64,000 nt of DNA from Plantago elongata (GCA_036897095.1 JAYMSP010000075.1:27259-91258); one strand, 5' to 3'; positions 37,301 to 50,432 are shown, numbered from the stretch's first letter. The notes: generated by a model from the sequence alone, not told the origin. Made by a program: numbers and translations.

Positions 37301-37975
37301 GAATTGGTCTCAAGATGGGAAAACCCATGGTATATTATCTCATGTTAACAACAGGTAAAAAACCCAACAAAACAACACAAGTCAATAATGTGATAATTTA
37401 TCCACAGGAAATCACAGATCAAACCAAAACACTAAAACAAGCTTTAGCTTATCCTTGCCAGCAGCACAGCAGGAACAATTACAATTCACATGCTATACTT
37501 ATTTGTCTCTACATTGACGTTTCCGTCACCTCCAGTCACCTGCCAGAATCAATTGAGACGTTAAAAAGCTGCCAGGGTAATGTTTCAAAACTTGTGAGCT
37601 ACAAGTAATGATTGAGAAGCTATGCATATATCTCTAAATGAATGAATTTTATCCACGTTGCCACAATCATGCCTACACAAGGATTGAAATCTATACACCA
37701 CTAGCAAATTCAAATGGTACACGAGTTACATGACAAGCACACGATCTGGAGATTATGGCTAATGTTGATGGCCAGAAGGTTTAGACAACAATCCACAGTA
37801 ACATAGGTAACTTGAACATTTAACTTCAGTATGTATGTGTAACAGTTGTCTAACGAATTGTTTGGGTGGATGGGGGGCAATGTTAAGCAAAAGGGTCAAA
37901 CTTCAAACGTACAAGCCTTGTCTTTTCAATTCATGTTGGCCAAAAATAAGAAGAGACTAGCATAGCACCTTGATC
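34305..37975. other. Gene-free, including the 3' UTR of the Tubby-like gene
   Basis: Open frames at 35512-35841 and 36017-36361 have no domain, no convincing promoter and no exon partners. The part nearest 37975 is probably the 3' UTR of the Tubby-like gene. Confidence 0.5.
37011..37082. repeat. Two-copy tandem repeat, period 42 bp
   Basis: The 30-bp word that begins GTAATGATCAGAGAAAG and ends CCACTTGAG occurs at 37011 and again at 37053 without change. A short spacer separates the copies. Confidence 0.9.
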
Positions 37976-40900
37976 TCATTCACAAGCTATTTTGGTGTCA
38001 AAGCTGCTAAGACAAATGGCAAATGCCTGGAAAGCAGATATTGGATACTGAAAGTCCATGGTGAAGACGTCCTTCCCAACTTTTCCGAATTGGAGAATAA
38101 CATTCTCGTCCTGCGCACCAGCTCCATTATTCTCGGCAGATGCAACCAGCTGGAAGTTCTTAACAGAAGCAACTGTTACACGTCCATTGAAATTAAGACA
38201 CCAGCACTGAAGTTGCTCATGCCATCTAGGAGCCTTGTTTTTCAGAACTAGCAATTCATGATTTTCTGCTGACAGAGGTCCTGACCGGAAGCTATTGCTG
38301 CGGGATGACTTTGATCTGAAAAACGGGAGCGAAGGGAAGGAATCTGGGTTGCTAGGCAGGAACTCGGTTTGCGTTGGAGCCACACCATTTGGTCCAACTG
38401 CTGAAGCAGGTAAAGCATCCATGACGCACTGCATCCGCCTTGGGCCCCTGAAACATTTTATGCAACTAGATTAGGAGATGAAAACTATCTAGTTTGATGC
38501 AAGAATGGTTACTTTCTACTTGCTGCTAGTTGGGACTTGGCAGTTGGCACCTCAGGTTAATAACCCGTGACTCTACCATTTTAAACTGACACCCTAAGAG
38601 TTTGAAGCTTCAAAATTACTGCCTCACATTTGAATGGGAAAATGGCAACTTTAGTCCCATAACTATACTAAGTTGGCGCATGTTATCCTCAGTTTCGTGG
38701 GCATGGCAACTTTAGTCCCGACTTTGAATATTTTGGCAAATTTGATACACTTCACGAACTTAACGGACCAACACGCTCATGGAACATGATATTCCTAACT
38801 TGTCAAGACGAATTGACAAACTAAGGGAAATTCGAGTTAGCATGGGATTTGGCAACCCAGAGCAAAAAACACACTTCATGAGTTGGGTTGGTCCATTAAG
38901 TTTATACGGTGTATTAAATTTGCCCAAAAAATGCAAAGTCCGGATTAAATTTGCCAAGAAATGTAAAGTCGGGACTACATTTGCCATGTCTACGAAACTG
39001 AGAACGACATGTGCCACACAGCTTAGTTATAGGACCAAAGTTGACATTTGCCCCATTTGAATTGGTTACACGTTTATCAAATTGACGTTCACAGCCTCAT
39101 CCAGTTGAGGTATACATTTTGACCCCTCAACATACCCCCCCCCCCCCCCCCAAAAAAAAAAAAACAATTAATAACGTCGAACAAATACATAGTGTCAGGT
39201 GGTAAAGTTCATGGGACAAGTGTAAAAGGCCTGAAAAGAGGAGACAAATGGCGTAATTTTCGAGCGAGGTAACAACTGCGGAAGTGCAGATTAGGTATTA
39301 AAAGAGTACAAAAAACATACCTTGAGCCCAGCACGTTCACATCATATGCAATATGGGCCACCGAATAGTTACCAGCAGGAACCCTGGGAGAGACTTTTCT
39401 CATCCCAGATAATCTGGTCGAACGTGATTTAGTCACTTTGGCCTCAGCATTTGGGGGCTGAGCATCATAGATTGTGAACTTGGTTCCCAGGAAATTAGAC
39501 CTGTAATTTGCAGGAAAGAGAAAGTTCAACCACGATTTCACGTGTATATTGGAGTTGAACACTCTAGTATTCTAGTATAAACAGATGGATTTACCTTAGC
39601 TTCCCAATGTAGTTGCTACTGCCTTTTGATACATCATCAGCATTTAGAGATATCATGTAGTCAGTGTAAGTTGGCCTTCTGCATCTTCGAGCAGCAAGAA
39701 GGAATTTCCCATCATCATTAGAAGCTGTTAAAAGATAACAATGTAAAGAGTTTATAAGTACAGAATTACAGCATGACAGGAGGTCGGACGTGTGTCCATG
39801 AAAAGAAATACTTCTATTTACCAAAACAAATATTACCTTGGCTAAGATTTAGGTAAAGACGATATGTTTGGGAGCCACGATTCCGTTTTATGAAACACTG
39901 TATCAGAGTGTTTCTTGGACCAGGCTGCAGAAACAAACAACATAGCCATTTCAGAATACATCTGGAGAACGCGACAGGTAGTAACTCATCAATTAGTATA
40001 TTAACGACATATAATTCTTTCTTTTTTACTTCGTCAAGATAAGAACCCACAATCGTGCTGAGCTAGCATTGAATTCTCTTGCAATAAATAGAAAATATTC
40101 TTACAAAGAAAGTAAGTTATCTATTGCATACTGTTTATACAGATTCTTTTTACAGAATTCAGATGAATATTTGGAAACTGCATGAGCATTGTACGAAACT
40201 AACATTATATTCAAATGAGCACTCTCAACCACCAAAATCACATTGTAAAGACCAATTCAGATTGGTCGGACATCATCTCTTGAATCCCTCCCTCTAACTA
40301 ATGCATGTGAATCCAAAATAAAACATCACACACTAGTAGTTGTGTTATCGCCACTCAAGCTAGAGTGTATTCCTTCCTCTGGGTGTAGTTGCACCCGCTC
40401 ACTCTCAGCTTCACATTTTTGTGAAGACATACTAGACGATATGGTGGTTACATATCATTCCCAGTATGAACTAGATCGGAACATGTTCATATTTCCTCAA
40501 CATAATATAGCTTAAGGATATACATATAAAGCATTATTTCATATTTCCACAGCATAATATAGCTCAAGGACTCGATACTGCCACTCGGGTCCATAGATAT
40601 GGAACTTCTAAGCGAATAACTATTGGACAAAGGATAACTCTACATGAACAACCAACTGGCCGACGAGCCAAGACAGATCAATAGATTGTCACAGGCTTAT
40701 TGGATCAACAAAGTTCAGGCTACACAGAGTGTTGGTGGCACATTCTAGTACTTACGATCTCAAGAAGAAATAAAGCTCGTTCCAATATTTACTCTATGTC
40801 ATATAGTAGCAGAATACCACATATGCATATCTAAGCTTATACACAAGGCAAATACATAAAAGCAGAGTCTTGAAATCATATAATGCACAAATGATACTGA

Positions 40901-41231
40901 CCTGCTTCACGGAAATCGGGAATGTTAACTTCGCTGAGACTTCCAACGTCCTCACCATATCTTTCACTATTCCTCTCCAGCTCCTACAAACACCAGCACA
41001 AGCAACCACATTCTTTCTATCAGGCCACACCTCCTCAGACTCCTCAATCCGCATCAACACGTCCCTCAATAGCTCAGGCGGCATATTCGCCCAACAGCTC
41101 TGCCTCAAAGCATCCACAACAATCACCGGAGATTCCTCCACTACCCTATGAGACCTAGACCTCCCAAACCCCCTTCTCGATATACTCCCAAACTCACCCT
41201 TCATATCCTGAAGTATACTCTTAAACGACAT
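37976..41231 (-). CDS. Tubby-like F-box protein (five exons)
   Basis: Exons in coding order: 41231-40902, 39924-39837, 39724-39595, 39500-39321 and 38447-37976. They join in frame to give 399 residues, close to the usual ~400 for plant TLPs. The N-terminus ([20 protein letters not shown]) and an F-box (about 50-95, [17 protein letters not shown] to [10 protein letters not shown]) are typical. A tubby domain fills the rest and ends [17 protein letters not shown], the conserved family terminus. Plant TLPs can bind SKP1-like proteins through the F-box, and phosphoinositides at the plasma membrane through the tubby domain. They are linked to stress and ABA responses. Intron 1 is long (about 980 bp). 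Intron 4 carries a Mutator-like MITE and a poly-C/poly-A run. The long leader above 41231 probably holds a 5' UTR intron. I cannot assign a TLP number. Confidence 0.95.
38636..39053. mobile_element. Mutator-like MITE in intron 4 of the Tubby-like gene
   Basis: A 418-bp element flanked by the identical 9-bp direct repeat CATTTGAAT (38627-38635 and 39054-39062), the target-duplication length of Mutator-like elements. The terminal inverted repeats are about 170 bp long and begin GGGAAAATGGCAACTTTAGT on the left. The right end, reverse-complemented, reads GGGCAAATGTCAACTTTGGT. Inside each arm the motif GGCAAATTT recurs. No coding capacity. Confidence 0.88.
39135..39164. repeat. Poly-C/poly-A run in intron 4
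   Basis: 17 C residues are followed directly by 13 A residues. Such runs are prone to length change and to sequencing error, so the exact count is uncertain. Confidence 0.85.
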
Positions 41232-43153
41232 TATTACTCACCAAAACCTTCCCTTCCTTATACGGCTACCAACTTTCCGACACTAAAGCTGTCCACAGAA
41301 AATGGCAAAAAAAGCTACAACCAAAAGCAAACTTTTATAGCAATATCACAACAAATTAGCTCAACGAAAGGGCAACAAACAGCTAAAGGTTAAATCTTTA
41401 CACCGAATTCCAAACCCCCAATCCCCAATCCTCGATTATCCACAGCAGATCAACCCAAAAGCACAAAGCCCACAAGAAATCTATCAACAACCCAACAAAC
41501 AGACCCTGAATCAGTGAGAGCTACACAGATCTATACACTGAGACAATTCACAACAAGATTCCTTTTTTATCTCTACATAGGTGAGTGCCACAAATGATTA
41601 CTGTACAGTAACAGAATCTTGAATTTGTTTGGGCTAAATGAGGTAAAAAAAGAACCAGAGCATAAAGTAGACAAGGTGTAAAATGAAACACATGTAAATT
41701 TAGGCTATAACTATAACTATGTCTAGTGGGTGTGAAAGGGAGATAGTTGGCAAGAAACGTGGGGCAAATGGGGAAAAGGGAGAAGAGAAGAGATGGATTG
41801 ATACGGCGTCGGATACTATTTTGGTTTGATTGTTGTTTCCTGTGACTTGGGTTTTTCCAACCATGGACAAACTGGAAGAGTTGTACTGTTGTTCTTGATG
41901 GTGGTCCAAAACAATGTGGCAAGGCAACTATAAACACTTCTCTAGATTTGACCACTTCCCGTTGATGGAAAACAAAATCATCTCACATTTACTTTCTTTC
42001 TTTTGGATTTTATTAATGTGTGCTCGGTGCAGTGTCGTAGACAATTTCTAATATCGTCATATCTGCTACGTGGTGGTAAAAATATTATCGGTTGTCGGTC
42101 AGTTGTGTCTATCCCAACTCGCCTTTTCTTGAGTGGAGATTGATACGCCTCTGTTTTACGATGATCGTGTGGTATTAAGATGGACATGTAGATATTGTGA
42201 ATGCGTTTTCTTTACATTGACTATCACGGTAGGTTCGTTTACAGAAATACGAACGAAAATGATTCATGTGTGATCTTAACACTATTCATGCGGTGTTTTG
42301 CACAACCATAATAGTAACTGTTTGTGTTCCCCTGTATTTAGTACGTTTCAGATTAACCTTTTTATTTTCAATTTTAGTTGTCCCACACATATTTCTATAT
42401 TATAGTCATGCTAATTATATTACCTTCTACCTCAATTAACCGATACCCACAATATACATTCGCTTATAATTTCATTAACACACTGTATATTTATATTTAT
42501 TATGTATTCATTTAAATAATATTGAAAATTTTCCACTTTAACCCAATAATCGTATTGCACATTCTTTATTATTTATTATTTCAATAATACGAAATATTCA
42601 TATCTTATTCCCATTGATTCTTATATTAACAATTTTACAATCATAATACATCAAATCTATTAATATATTAATCACTTTAGAGTTCATTCAAAATCTATCA
42701 CAAGCGAGCATATTAATTATAACACAATCCCGTTCTCTACGATAATCATTTTCTTTATTCTTGTTAATAATAAATAAAATAAAAATTTATTATCTAAATT
42801 GATAAGTATCCCTCATTTCGAAGAACCTTATAAAATGTAGTTGATTAATAGTTTTAAAAGAAGATTTAAAATAGTTAGGAAACATGAGAACATATGTACA
42901 AATTATAATTTTTAAAAAGTGAATGAAGGTTTATGAAATTGTTTCAAAATGACCTGTGTAATTAATGAATTAAGCATTGAAAAATATAGTTGCATTGCTT
43001 TATCTATATTTTCTTTTTCGTAAAGACAACTTTGAATATAACATATTGACTTACAAATAAAGTTGAAGTTACTCCCATTTTAATAAGGTCTAAAAGTACT
43101 GTAATCCAAAAATCCCTTTTTATTTTCCGACATAAATGTAATATGATTATTAT
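41232..43153. other. Upstream region of the Tubby-like gene
   Basis: Probably includes the leader and a 5' UTR intron; a possible acceptor is TGTGGACAG at about 41290 on the minus strand. A minus-strand open frame at 41548-41955 may be an upstream ORF or chance; it has no domain. Above 42 kb the DNA is AT-rich without genes. Confidence 0.45.
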
Positions 43154-43312
43154 GGGGCTGATTGACATAGTATTTGAATCGCTCCATTTGACTCGATAAA
43201 CATTAATTTGGCTTAAAATACACTTTAAGTAACCTATTTCAATTTCATTTCAAACACAATTTCACCAAAATGTCATCCAAATGTTCATTTTAGTGCCATG
43301 CCAATCAACCCC
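43154..43312. mobile_element. PIF/Harbinger-like MITE, family A, copy 3 (reverse)
   Basis: GGGGCTGATTGACATAG to CCAATCAACCCC between TAT at 43151-43153 and TAT at 43313-43315. It is the reverse complement of the copies at 5495 and 28351. Confidence 0.83.
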
Positions 43313-43714
43313 TATATCACCATGAAACAAACTGAATTAGCGACTTGTTGGAAGAAAAATGAAAATAAACCGAATTAGGAATTGATAAATTGAGAATCAA
43401 AGAGTTTACTTCAACGTTCACCACCCATCCTTCAATATTCCAGTAAAGTGGCTATAGTATTCACATTCTTATGTGCCTTAGCCAATTATCCCCTCTCATT
43501 ATCACCACTCCATGCTTACATACGTACGCAATATGCTAAAATTCGGATAATTTATCTCCCAGTATAATTAAGTTACAAAAATATTCCAACAAATCTCCAC
43601 CCAACAACCTCTAAGAGCTACTTGATTTATCGAATATACTATATGTAAACATGTAACGGCTCAACCACTAATCAATAAATTTTCAATCATTTAGTTCGAC
43701 GCGGTTCTTCATAG

Positions 43715-44041
43715 CTCTTATGTAAAAGGCTGACAATAATGTACCATAACAAGTTTTCTCCCGCACACTTTACATTCACTCACACGTAAACTAACTTTCC
43801 AACTAGTCATCCATCATAAGAATAATTTTAATCAAACACGCTTAATTCGGAAAAAAAAAAGGTACACCGTGATAGTACTCTCATGTAATGTGCTGACAAT
43901 ACTGTACCATAATAAGTTTTTTCCTACACACTTTATACTCACTCGCACGTAAACTGACTTCCCAACTAGTCATCCATCATAAGAATTATTTTAATCAAAC
44001 ACGCTTAACTCGAGTAAAAAAAAGGTACACCGTAATAGTAT
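43715..44041. repeat. Two-copy tandem duplication, period 163 bp
   Basis: GCTGACAATA at 43729 recurs at 43892, and GGTACACCGTGATAGTA at 43861 recurs as GGTACACCGTAATAGTA at 44024. The copies are about 88-90% alike by eye. Confidence 0.88.
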
Positions 44042-44500
44042 AAGTAACGTCTTGATTACTTTAATTAAGTTCTATAAACTTGACTTAAAACTTTATGCCA
44101 TTACACATCATCTCCCCACATACTTCATTTAAGTCATATTTAGCAAAATTAGCTGGTAGCTGAAAAGTTAGATGGTCAGGTAGCCTTTTTTTTTTCAACA
44201 ACTAACTTGATTAGCTTCTAAGACCAGCTAGTTGAAGCTGCGTGTTCACATAATAAGTTTTTAACCTTAGATAACTCACAGTCTCACATAGATACAAATA
44301 TATCTTATCAAATAATTATCAATGTTATCAACTAAAACATAAATATCGTTAAGATAGTATATTATTTTTTGTATATATTAAAAAATTAATATTTGTAATA
44401 TATATCTTTATAAATAAAAAATTATATAAAATTCGTATGTCTAGAAACTTATTCGGATATATAATACAAAATCTAAATCTGATTGGACGTGGCATCCTCC
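44042..44500. other. Upstream region of the NHX gene
   Basis: AT-rich non-coding DNA. Just upstream of the TATA box are an ATTGG (inverted CCAAT) and an ACGTGGC word near 44482-44493, a G-box-like element that may bind bZIP factors. Confidence 0.45.
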
Positions 44501-44510
44501 TATATATAAG
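44501..44510 (+). promoter_or_regulatory. TATA box of the NHX gene
   Basis: TATATATAAG lies about 260 bp before the predicted 5' UTR donor at 44761. A transcription start near 44535 is inferred. Confidence 0.55.
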
Positions 44511-44760
44511 GCGAACGGTCAATTGTAGGATTCTGAACCCTCCACTTTCCCGGGAATTCAAACATTCTCAGGTAGCTTGGTTCTACTTTGATTTGAGTCA
44601 GTCTTTTGCTAACTACAGACTACAGACCTACCACCCATAAATCTCTCACAAAACCCAATCTACAAGCAAAACCCTAATTATCTCAACATCATCCACAATT
44701 TTACTTCTCGATTAAGTTTCTACCTTTTCTTTTACCAGTGACATCATCTATGGTTTAAGG

Positions 44761-45119
44761 GTGAGTCGCTAACCTTTTCCTTTTCGATCGACATTGTTAA
44801 ATTTAGTCTTGTGTTAATATCGCTCAGAAAGTCATGCCTTAAGGTTCTTGAAATTGAGATTATGTTGTTTGGACGTTGAAGCAGGGGAAAATATTGGATT
44901 TTTAGCTTTGTGGTGCTTGCAATTGAGATTATTTATTCATTATGTTGTTTGGAGTTTGGAGCAAGGGAAAAGATTGGATTTTTTTGCTTTTTGTTGCTTG
45001 CAATTGAGATTATTTATTCATTATGTTGTTTGGACTTTGGAGCAAGGAAAAAGATTGGATTTTTTTATTTATTTTGGTTATGTGCTGCTTACGTTGAGGT
45101 TATTTATTGTCTGGATCAG
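44761..45119 (+). other. Predicted 5' UTR intron of the NHX gene
   Basis: Donor GTGAGTCG at 44761 and acceptor CTGGATCAG ending at 45119. Removing it joins an upstream leader to an exon that starts 17 nt before the ATG. Plant intracellular NHX genes commonly have an intron in the leader. The intron body is mostly a tandem repeat. Confidence 0.55.
44840..45110 (+). repeat. About four imperfect tandem units, period about 81 bp, in the NHX leader intron
   Basis: The words AATTGAGATTATTTATTCAT, TATGTTGTTTGGA and AGATTGGATTTTTTT repeat. GCTTGCAATTG begins at 44915 and 44996, exactly 81 bp apart. An earlier partial unit starts near 44844 and a worn one near 45087. Confidence 0.88.
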
Positions 45120-45136
45120 GGGAAAAAAAAGGAAAA

Positions 45137-48100
45137 ATGCAGTGGATCATGGATTACTTGGATTCTCTGCTGTTACAATTTGCGAGTATCGGGACGGGCG
45201 CGGACGAGCTATCTGTTGGTGCTATAACTTTGTTTGTTGCACTCATCTGCGCCAGCATTGTACTTAGTCGTTTTGCTGAAAATACCAAATGGATCAATGA
45301 ATCGGTTATTGCTCTTTTGCTGGTAGGCTTTTATCTGCTAGAATTAATTTTACTCTTTCATTGGCCTACATGTATACTTTGTTGTACATGGTTTCTTATC
45401 TGGTGGTCGGATGGCAGGGTTTGAGTGCTGGAGGCATTTATTTGCTGGCTACGAAAGGGCAGAGTTCGAGGATCTTGGTGTTTAATGAAGACCTCTTCTT
45501 TATGTATCTTCTACCTCCAATTATATTTAATGCTGGGTGAGTATCATGGATATCCCATATGATAGTTTTCCCTTTTCACTTCCATGTATTTGTTTATGAC
45601 ATTCACTGGGCTGTTATTTGATTGGTGATGTTCATATTTGGAGCATGATAAGTCATAATGAATTGTGATATGATAGTAGTCCATTGTTGTCATCAGGTTT
45701 CATGTGAAGAAGAAGCAGTTTTTCAAGAACTTCAACACTATCACAATGTTTGGTGCTGCTGGGACATTAATATCCTTTTGCGTTATATCATTAGGTTTGT
45801 TCTCATTGCCTATGAATGTTTGAACATTGTATGTTTATTGCAGTTTCACTCTGTATTGATTCACGTCCTTTCATGGTGGTTTCTGACTCATCTCATTGCT
45901 AATTTATCTTCTTCCAGGTGCAAAAGTCATATTTGAGGGACTGGACATTGGCTATCTGGAGCTTCAAGACTATCTTGGTACTCATATTCTTCTAGGCTTC
46001 GTGCACATACAATTTTGTTTAACTTCATTGTGCCCTTCTAATGGATTTGCTTTCATAGCTCTAACCATATGTCTTCCTGTACTTTCTATGAAGACATCAT
46101 TCTGGGAGGAGGCTTACTTCTATGCTTACGAGTCTTGTCCATTAAATCTTCTCTCATCATAAAAGCACTTAAATTGACCTAATGATTATTTCACTTATTT
46201 ATGCAGCTATTGGAGCCATATTTTCAGCTACAGATTCTGTGTGCACTTTGCAGGTATGTATAAATATGTAAATCATCTTATTTTCTCAAAGGGGAAACCT
46301 GGTACTAGGTTTGGAAAAGGGAAGAATCCAGGGTCAAATTCTGACTCTTTTTATCTGATTTTCAGGTTCTTAATCAGAATGATACGCCTTTACTCTACAG
46401 CATAGTCTTTGGGGAAGGAGTGGTGAATGATGCCACAACTGTGGTGCTCTTTAGAGCTATCCAGAAATTTGACCTCTCCCACATCAACTTGCAAATTGCC
46501 TCAAAATTCTTTGGCAGTTTTATATATCTATTCATAACCAGTACTCTGCTTGGTGTTGCGGTAAGTTTGATAACAGTCATTTCACGTGATTTCATCTTAA
46601 GACAATGCCCTGGTCAATTTTCGAATCAATTTGTTGAAAAATCCTATTGTTTGGAATCTTATTTGTCTGTTTATCAGCCTAAGGGAATGTCCATTTGTTA
46701 GGATTAATTAGTTCCGATAGGCGATAACAAAGAGTAACCTTGTTCCAAGCCTGTAATTCATTGCAACAGTTATAATTATAAGAAAGATGACTGGTTATAA
46801 GATAAGTGGGGGGCTCACACCAGTATAAGTATGATATGTTTGAAGCTGCTGTTAAGAATATCAATACTGGTGTTAGCTTTTCTCAGTGAAACTACACTGC
46901 CAAATGAACTAAGCACGGTGTTTATATTTACTTCTTAGGGGTTTTCCCAAGTGCGCTATTGAAATTCATAATTTTTCCTTATGTGCAATTTTGGCTCTAT
47001 TCACTCGTCAGCAGTTTTAGATCAAACAGTGCTTTCCTTGGTTCCTGACCCCGGTCTAGCTTTAATCATTTGATATTCATTGTTATGTTGCAGCTGGGAT
47101 TGCTATGTTCATTCATCATCCGGAAATTATTTTATAGAAGGTACATACATTCCTGCAGCTGAATATTTTTGTGATCTTCAGCCTGCATTAAGCGATATCT
47201 GATGATGCCATTTGCACTTGCAATCTAAACCTTACAGTATATAGTAACTCTGCATTTCCTTGTTCTCAGCAAGGACCATGATGAAATAATTAGTGTTCCA
47301 CTGGTACATACTGGATTTACAATGTTGTTTGTCTGTGGTAATTGTTATTTTCTTGGATCAAAGAATCAACAGCATTGTGTATTAGTATGTTGTTAGCTTG
47401 CATGATAATGTCAGAAAATATTTCAAATTCTTTATCTTTATCCCGCTTTCTCTACAACCGGTTAATTTTGTTGGATGGAGTTGTTTTGTGTTGATTAATT
47501 TCATTGTACAGATACTCCCACAGAATTTTTAGTTATGAATATGAGTTTGTGAATGTTGCTGACAAGTATCATCTTAAAATGAACAAATGTTCAGGAAATA
47601 CTGAGTTCATTTAGATATAATGATCCATGCCAGGTTAACTATTTTGCATGTTCTTTAATGTTTGCATGACGTCAAAAGGCTATGCCAAGCATTACTAATT
47701 GCTAAATCATCTGCTCTTCTGAATTTCAGGCACACCACTAACCACGAGATTGCTTTAATTTTTCTCATGGCGTACCTATCCTATGTTTTAGCTGAGGTAA
47801 TTCTTTAGTTTACCTCTAGAGACTTTCATAGCTGAACTTTTTACATACATTTTGAGCTAAACAATGATCAATTCAAGTTCTGTTACTGATTGTTTCTTTC
47901 TTCTTTGTGTTTACTTTACAGCTCTTTGATTGGAGTGGAATTTTGACAGTTTTCTTTTGTGGAATTGTCATGTCACACTATGCCTGGCATAATGTGAACG
48001 AACATGCTAAAGTGACTTCCAGGTATTGTACTCTTAGGAGAAACACTTCTATGTCTATTTGCCACTGTCCGTAACTTCCATACCATACCAAATTATCATT

Positions 48101-49830
48101 GTTCTTTAATTACCCTATCTTATGTAGGCATGCTTGCGCAACCTTGTCATCCATAGCAGAGACGTTGATTTTCCTCTATGTTGGTATGGATGCGCTAGAC
48201 ATTGAGAAATGGAGATTTGTAGCAAATAGGTAAGCTTATATTTAGTTTGAAAATGTAATCTGAACCCTTAGGCTCTTGCTGCTCATTTACTTCTACTACA
48301 AGTTTCGTTCAAATACATCTTCCTGCTAACTACTACTATACGAGTAAAATAATGCAGTTTATCAGTATGTGCCTAGGACCCAGGGCGTAAACACACTGTG
48401 ACACCCTCTAACATAATGTGGGTGCTACTCACTATGTGAGAGGGTGTTGCACTGCTTACCCCCTAGCATCTAAAAATCCAAATGTATGATTCAAATCTTT
48501 TTCTTATTCTTGTATGATATTCTACAGCCCTGGAAAATCCTTTGGAGGAAGTGCAATGCTGCTGGGCCTTGTCATGGTTGCGCGAGCATTATTCATTTTC
48601 CCCCTGTCGTTTCTGTCCAACTTAACAAGGAGGAGCCAGAACGAAAAATTCAATATCAATCAACTGGTAAATTTGGAAATACACTACTGCTATCTTTTTT
48701 TGCTCCACAGATGAGTTTCTGAACAATGTAACAATTGACATGGACTTATACAGGTTACAATCTGGTGGGCTGGTTTAATGCGAGGGGCTGTATCTATTGC
48801 ATTGGCTTATAAACAGGTAAATCCTAAAAAGCTTTTTCCCATTGCATCTGAATCATTTGAAAGAGATGCACTTCAGCAAAAGTCTTAACTTAAGAGTGGG
48901 GGCACTTATTTTCCACCCGTGTGGTACCTAGTTTTAGAGTGCACAAGCCACCTAAGAATGTGTGGGCTGTCTAGTAAGCACCAGGCACACATTATGACTT
49001 TATGCATCCGTTTTCTGTTCCTTCACCTAGGAGTTTTATGGTTGTTGAGCTCAATCTGCTGATAACGGAAAGGATATATCCTATCAGAGTTTTCATGATC
49101 TCTGTTTTTATAAAATTGTTATTTAGAAAGAATTAATCACTTATGAGTCTATCAGCTGTCTATCTATGTTTCGTGGACAAGCATGAAGCGTGTATGTAAT
49201 TAATGTCTCCTGCTCATGTTTAAGATGAATTGTTAGCTTCAGATTGTGGAGAACACTTAATTCACACAGAACAATGAACATTAACGTGGTGGTAATTTGG
49301 AACTAAAAACCCTGACATCTGGTATGTATGCAGTTTGCTAAATCTGGACATACTCAGCAGCCTGGGAACGCGATCATGATTACGTGCACCATCACCATAG
49401 TCCTTTTCAGCACAGTGGTAAGAACTAAGAAGACAATGTGCCCTTGAGAAAAAAGATCTGATTTTTAAAATTTCTTTGAATTTTACAACCATGCTTCAAC
49501 GTATTAAATTTTGCTGATATTCTACAGGTATTCGGGTTGTTGACCAAGCCTATAGTGCGACTTCTGCTCCCTCAAGGTCCTGTTATTCCGATTTCTTCAG
49601 AATTTAGTCCATTGGCTCCGCTTCTGCTTGGTAATAGGGGAGACTCAGAAACTGGCGACAGGACTAGTGGAACTAAAGGGCCAACTAGCTTACTTCAGCT
49701 TCTAAGTGAACCAACAAACACAGTTCACTATTATTGGAGAAAGTTTGACAATGCATATATGCGGCCTGTGTTTGGTGGTACTGGATTCTCTGAGTTCCCA
49801 CACTCTGATGACAGTGAAATCCTCTACTAA
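45137..49830 (+). CDS. Vacuolar-type Na+,K+/H+ antiporter NHX (14 coding exons)
   Basis: Exons: 45137-45322, 45418-45536, 45697-45794, 45918-45977, 46207-46253, 46366-46560, 47094-47140, 47730-47796, 47922-48022, 48128-48229, 48528-48666, 48754-48816, 49334-49417 and 49528-49830. All have GT-AG junctions and the frame holds, giving 536 residues. The fold is that of CPA1 exchangers, with about 10-12 membrane helices. The amiloride-binding stretch FFMYLLPPI is at 89-97, ATDSVCTLQ at 162-170 (Asp164) and the transport-site pair Asn191-Asp192 in FGEGVVNDATTVVLF. The cytosolic or luminal tail (SEPTNTVHYYWRKFDN, ending DDSEILY) resembles class I NHX of the tonoplast. These proteins load K+ or Na+ into the vacuole against protons and set vacuolar pH and salt tolerance. 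I chose ATG 45137 because it follows the leader-intron acceptor; an in-frame ATG at 45107 lies inside that intron. Class I is favoured over class II (NHX5/6) by these motifs. Confidence 0.96.
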
Positions 49831-50432
49831 CAGCCTCAAATTAACAAGTCTACCGATGACAATGCTCATACATAACTGCACTGCTCATCTAGGTTGTACA
49901 TGAAGCCGAAGCTTATATTGTCATGCCCCTCACGGATAACGAGTATGTCCATATGTTCTAGCTCGCTGTAAATAATCGAACATCGGCTTATAATTTGCAG
50001 GCCTGTATATGTTGAGATGGGATATGATTGCACCACGATGCCTAAGGACACGATCTAATAGATCGATGTATCGAGTAGTATATCATAGTCTCTTACCATA
50101 AAAATGGTTGCATGCACAGTAGCACCAATTATGAGAAATCCACCAATCCATATGTGATGTCTGAACAATGATAGTTGTGTACCGCAGTCAGTAGCTATAT
50201 ATGGATAAGGAGCTGTATATACGCATATCTATGTTTTGGATTTATAAATGTATAATAGCGGTAGCTGGTAGCTGGTAAGATAATTGATAACTTCACATAG
50301 TTGTGGTTGAAATCAATTTAGATTATTACGATTAGAAATTTGAAATCACTTTATAGACTATAATTTAGAAGTTCATAAACATTTTAGAACTCCTGCGGTT
50401 TATTTATATATTATTTAAATATCAGATTCTAG
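49831..50432. other. NHX 3' UTR and intergenic
   Basis: The 3' UTR of the NHX gene should end within this stretch. No further gene seen. Confidence 0.55.

Noticed and set aside
41548-41955. 135-codon minus-strand open frame upstream of the Tubby-like gene
   Set aside because: It falls where the leader or promoter of the Tubby-like gene is expected and shows no domain. It could be an upstream ORF but not a separate gene.
45107-45136. In-frame upstream ATG for the NHX protein
   Set aside because: It lies before the predicted leader-intron acceptor at 45119 and would add residues unlike other NHX N-termini.
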